A stretch of DNA of 64,000 nucleotides from Stenopsyche tienmushanensis (lineage: Eukaryota; Arthropoda; Insecta; Trichoptera; Stenopsychidae): contig WACJ01000409.1 in NCBI GenBank assembly GCA_008973525.1, forward strand, positions 124,001 through 188,000, in the 5' to 3' direction. Each line of letters starts with the position of its first letter. Within the stretch, counting starts at the first letter, position 1. The position numbers and the translations under genes are program-made. Positions 61,078-64,000 of the stretch are shown here, piece after piece. The notes beneath the pieces were generated by a model. That model was not told the DNA's origin, ran no database searches, and saw nothing but the letters and a program-made list of their open reading frames with translations.

Positions 61078-62351
61078 TCGGTACTCTTCGTCAGTCGTGA
61101 GACCTCATACTCGTCAGCATCCCTCTTATTTTTAATTACGCTCCCGTCGGAGTTAATCCTGTGCGAATTTTAATATGCTCGCAGTAAAAGTCCGCATTAA
61201 GCATGAGGCACGATGACATCTTCTCGTCCTTCCAGCGGAGCGGTCGTTGCTTTTAACCCTCGCGTGCAGCATCGCCAAAGATCGTAATCTGGAATTATTA
61301 TTATGTGGCGTGAAGCCTAGTGGTATAGACCATAAATGTAGATGGAGATAAGGTTATTATCCCTCTACAAGAGCCTGAAAACTAAGGTGTATGAAATAAT
61401 CCGTTGTAGGCATTAATATTGCATTACGCCCTTATCGCATATATTAGTAGCGTAGCAGAGTATCGCTCGATACTCTTTTCAGCGTCTTATGCTCTCGATA
61501 TAATGGCGGCGATAAATCAAAATTTCCAATTCGCCTACGTTGGGTCTTTCACTATCGCCCTATGTAATCGTATTGCTCTCGAGGATTTGATCGATTCAAT
61601 GTTCAATGTACTAAATGCGATTTGATCCTTTGTAGCAGGCACGATTTGCATAGATTTGAATGCTTAGCAGAGGACTAATTGTCGCTCAATTCAAATACAA
61701 CATGCGAAGCTAATACACATTAAAGGTGCCCAACCATCTGTCTATAAGCCGAACGGTTGAAATATATCATCGTTGATGTAACAGTTTATTCCAGAATACT
61801 ACCTATCAAACAATGGGTAGCAAAACTATTCACGGCGAATAAACCAACCGTTGATGATTTATTAATGCAAGACAATTAAATGGCTTCGCATCCAATATGA
61901 TGGAGATGTCTGGCTTAGATAAAGACTTATAAACGCGTCAAATATATTATAAATCATCAAGGAATTAAATTTGTAGCGTGGATTATGGGAATACAAGATC
62001 AAATATTTTTCAACATTGACAAGTTGGGTGACACTCGCGATGTGGGGGCGACTCATCCTCATCATCATATATTTTCGCATCATCTTTACAAGAATGGCAA
62101 ATCCGCTTAAATTCATCTTAAACAAGTCTTAATAGAAACCGTTCGTTGATCAAAAATCGTTATTATTAATATTAACACTCGACCTCATTGGCAAGTGTTT
62201 TCATTCATACGAATCATCATATTCATACTGTCATTTTCCTAACATAAGTGGGCGATCACCTGTCCTCTTATGCTGTTGATGTTTCTGCATATAATCTTAG
62301 GTCATTGAATTTGTGCAAAATTATGATTTATCGTATTTAATTTTGTCTTCT

Positions 62352-62432
62352 CAATGTCAAAAGCTCAAAGTGAAACCCGGACACGTTTATTATGGCCGAA
62401 AATGTAACTGTCCGAGTTTCATTTTGACATTG
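62352..62432. mobile_element. ~81-bp palindromic MITE
   Basis: The left arm contains CTCAAAGTGAAACCCGGACA. The right arm reverse-complemented contains GTCAAAATGAAACTCGGACA. Between them is only about 30 bp. The sequence CAATGTCAAA occurs at both outer edges. It appears to be a solo pair of ends of a Tc1/mariner-like family, with another end at 60733. Confidence 0.65.
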
Positions 62433-62650
62433 AATTTGATTTGTTTTATTTTGGATTATTCCATCTAAGATCCATCTAAGATTATCTTGATACAAATTTA
62501 TCATTTTGCTACTCATTTATAGAACTTGTCTAAAATTCCCATTGAAATATTCCTATCCAAACATAACCACATGAAAAATCCTTAATCTAGAAATATATTC
62601 CTTTGAGATCGACTGTATTCGATAACGGTTTTGATATTTTCATCTTAATT

Positions 62651-62700
62651 TTCCGAACAACGATATATCGTCGTTGTTAACATTTGCGAAAAGTGCCGAT
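62651..62700 (+). repeat. CGATATATCG-containing repeat, copy 3 (partial)
   Basis: TTCCGAACAACGATATATCG followed by TCGTTGTTAACATTTGCG and GTGCCGA matches the left two thirds of the 27490 copy. The right CGATATATCG is missing. Confidence 0.6.
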
Positions 62701-63500
62701 GCTCTCTCTCTCGAAATAAATTTAAATTATAAGAAAAGGGCAAATATATTCGAATACAAACAAATATCGAAATACCATTGGCATTAATTAATTTTATCTT
62801 TATTTGGTAATGTGTTCCTTTTTGAATTTGATTTTTTTCTCAAATCTTATCAAATTGGCTCGGTAATCTTCGCTCAAGTGCAGTTTTCTCAATCGGCACT
62901 AAAAGGGCTAAGAAGGTGCTAATTATATTATGTGTTGAAATCAAATGTAACACTATCACATAATAAATCTGCCATAATCTGTGCTAATTGACTATATCCG
63001 ACTAAGGGATGTTGTACAACAAGAAGATTTTTTTTTGTCTGAATGTCTTGGTTATGTTTATAACGCTCTTTGCCACGTAAATCTTTATCATAAATGTATC
63101 AACAGTAATTGCCAATTATTTCAGCATTAAAATTTTATGATTTAAAGGGGCTTATCGTGTATTTAAATATGTATTTTTTATCTGCGTATTCCACTTTGGT
63201 CTTCGCATTATACAATGGTTATCTGGGTAGTAATAATTAGCATTTATTCCTCGAGAAGCAATTATGTTGGTATTTATAATCTTAGCATGTTTATTGTAAT
63301 TGACTCATTACCACTATCTTTGAAGGAGCCTCGCGTTATTAGGCGGGAGTCTCATCCTCTTCGACTCCCTGCCGATATTATCGGGTCGTAGACGTGTGAT
63401 TTTTATAATTAGGCATTGGTTGATTAGCAGAGACTTTTATGTGGATCACGTAAGTGTTTGTCAAGGGTTGAGTGTCTGCAAGAGCAACTTTTTGCTGCAG

Positions 63501-63590
63501 GAGGAGTCCCGCCAGGTCGGCGGACGCCGCTCCAAGTCGTTCTTATAAATAGCGGTGACTCATCTCGGCCGTGTCGCAACCTGGCCTCAG
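63501..63590 (+). CDS. Candidate internal exon, unidentified
   Basis: A 90-nt segment lies between an acceptor (CAACTTTTTGCTGCAG ending at 63500) and a donor (CCTCAG then GTAACT at 63591). Read in phase 1, the phase left by exon 1, it is open and encodes about 30 residues including GVPPGRRTPLQVV and SSRPCRNLA. The frame that starts with the exon's first base meets a TAA. The length is a multiple of three, so inclusion would keep phase. It lies in a GC-rich block. Against it: the donor is moderate, I recognise no homology, and a hAT-like end starts 16 bp downstream. It is a weak prediction. Confidence 0.25.
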
Positions 63591-63605
63591 GTAACTCAAC
63601 TGGAA

Positions 63606-63755
63606 TAGGGGTCGGCAACCTTGTGGCTTTTGCAACGGTCGTCGAGGAATTTCATCCGGACGAGTAAATCATGCGGCTAGCTAAATTGGCGACGAGGTCC
63701 TCAGATCCTGACGGCCGATATCCCAAAAGCCACATCAAACGTTGCGAATGAATCA
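63606..63755. mobile_element. Possible hAT-derived MITE
   Basis: TAGGGGTCGGCAACCTTGTG followed by GCTTTTG resembles a common hAT terminus (CAGGGGTCGGCAACC). About 110 bp downstream, the reverse complement reads CGCAACGTTTGATGTGGC followed by TTTTGG, a weaker inverted match. No clear 8-bp duplication is visible, so the boundaries are tentative. Confidence 0.35.
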
Positions 63756-64000
63756 CATCTGCGACGGGAGGCAGTAAATTTTAAAATCCTCCAGGAAAAT
63801 AATTCCTCTCTGCGCGCGGTCTTTGTGTCCTGCGAGACTCGGGATGGATTCCGAAACGGTCTTATTTGGTAGTTTGCGAGGATCCGAGGGCTAAAGCGTA
63901 TAATAATACCACTATAATACTTACTCCGAAGTATGCCTAGTAATGACCCTTGTCATCGTTAAAAGTAATGCTCTATATGTATATTTGCATTAAAAGGGTC
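63756..64000 (+). other. Non-coding to window end, nothing recognised
   Basis: Moderately GC-rich at first, then AT-rich. No supported exon or repeat before the window ends. Confidence 0.4.

Larger units (their letters stand above)
60755..63500 (+). other. Intron sequence with small repeats only
   Basis: No homology-bearing frames. It contains the hairpin at 61037, the small inverted-repeat element at 62352 and the short repeat copy at 62651. The sequence becomes GC-richer from about 63330. Confidence 0.4.

Noticed and set aside
61311..61345. tRNA A-box-like GCCTAGTGGTATAGAC
   Set aside because: No B box or foldable tRNA, weaker than the similar sequence at 13084.
1..64000. A novel multi-gene system such as a defence island, biosynthetic cluster or CRISPR array
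   Set aside because: No cluster of homologous genes, no regular repeat-spacer array and no operon structure. The window is intronic or intergenic eukaryotic DNA with transposons.

Overview
This is AT-rich eukaryotic DNA in which CpG does not look depleted. Splice signals, DD34D mariner, hAT and TTAA-specific transposons, and several MITE families (short non-autonomous elements) point to an arthropod, most likely an insect. The order cannot be assigned from the sequence. There are no bacterial operons, rRNA, CRISPR or convincing tRNA genes. Nearly all short open frames lack homology and are chance ORFs.

Layout: the only host gene signal I can support is a plus-strand first coding exon at 2066-2126. 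It follows a GC- and CpG-rich leader or promoter zone (about 1560-2065) and has a strong splice donor at 2127. Everything after it reads as a very long first intron, probably running past the window. At 40901-40928 lies a near-ideal zero-length-exon (ratchet) site: branch-point-like sequence, pyrimidine tract, then CAG joined directly to GTAAGA. I take it as a recursive splicing site dividing the intron about 38.8 kb from the first donor. A weaker candidate internal exon (63501-63590) near the right edge keeps the phase of exon 1 and is open, but has no recognisable homology.

Mobile DNA: a Kolobok-like (TTAA) element with a broken Mutator-like transposase at 30433-32043 and a smaller relative at 11683-12627; a full-length mariner with two in-frame stops at 44554-45828; a deleted hAT with a perfect 8-bp target duplication at 45882-47563; a 5'-truncated cecropia-type mariner ending at 48800; a decayed mariner at 56096-56923 carrying a nested 241-bp TTAA element, with its 190-bp MITE relative at 15514-15703; and an element with pogo-like ends around a hAT dimerisation domain at 4157-5007. 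Smaller MITEs and dispersed repeats are listed individually. All transposases I can read appear disabled.

The most interesting observations are the recursive splice site with its frame-terminating downstream mini-exon, a strong sense-strand splice acceptor carried by the antisense mariner, the nested element in the decayed mariner, and several uncharacterised dispersed repeats. I found no evidence of a novel multi-gene system.
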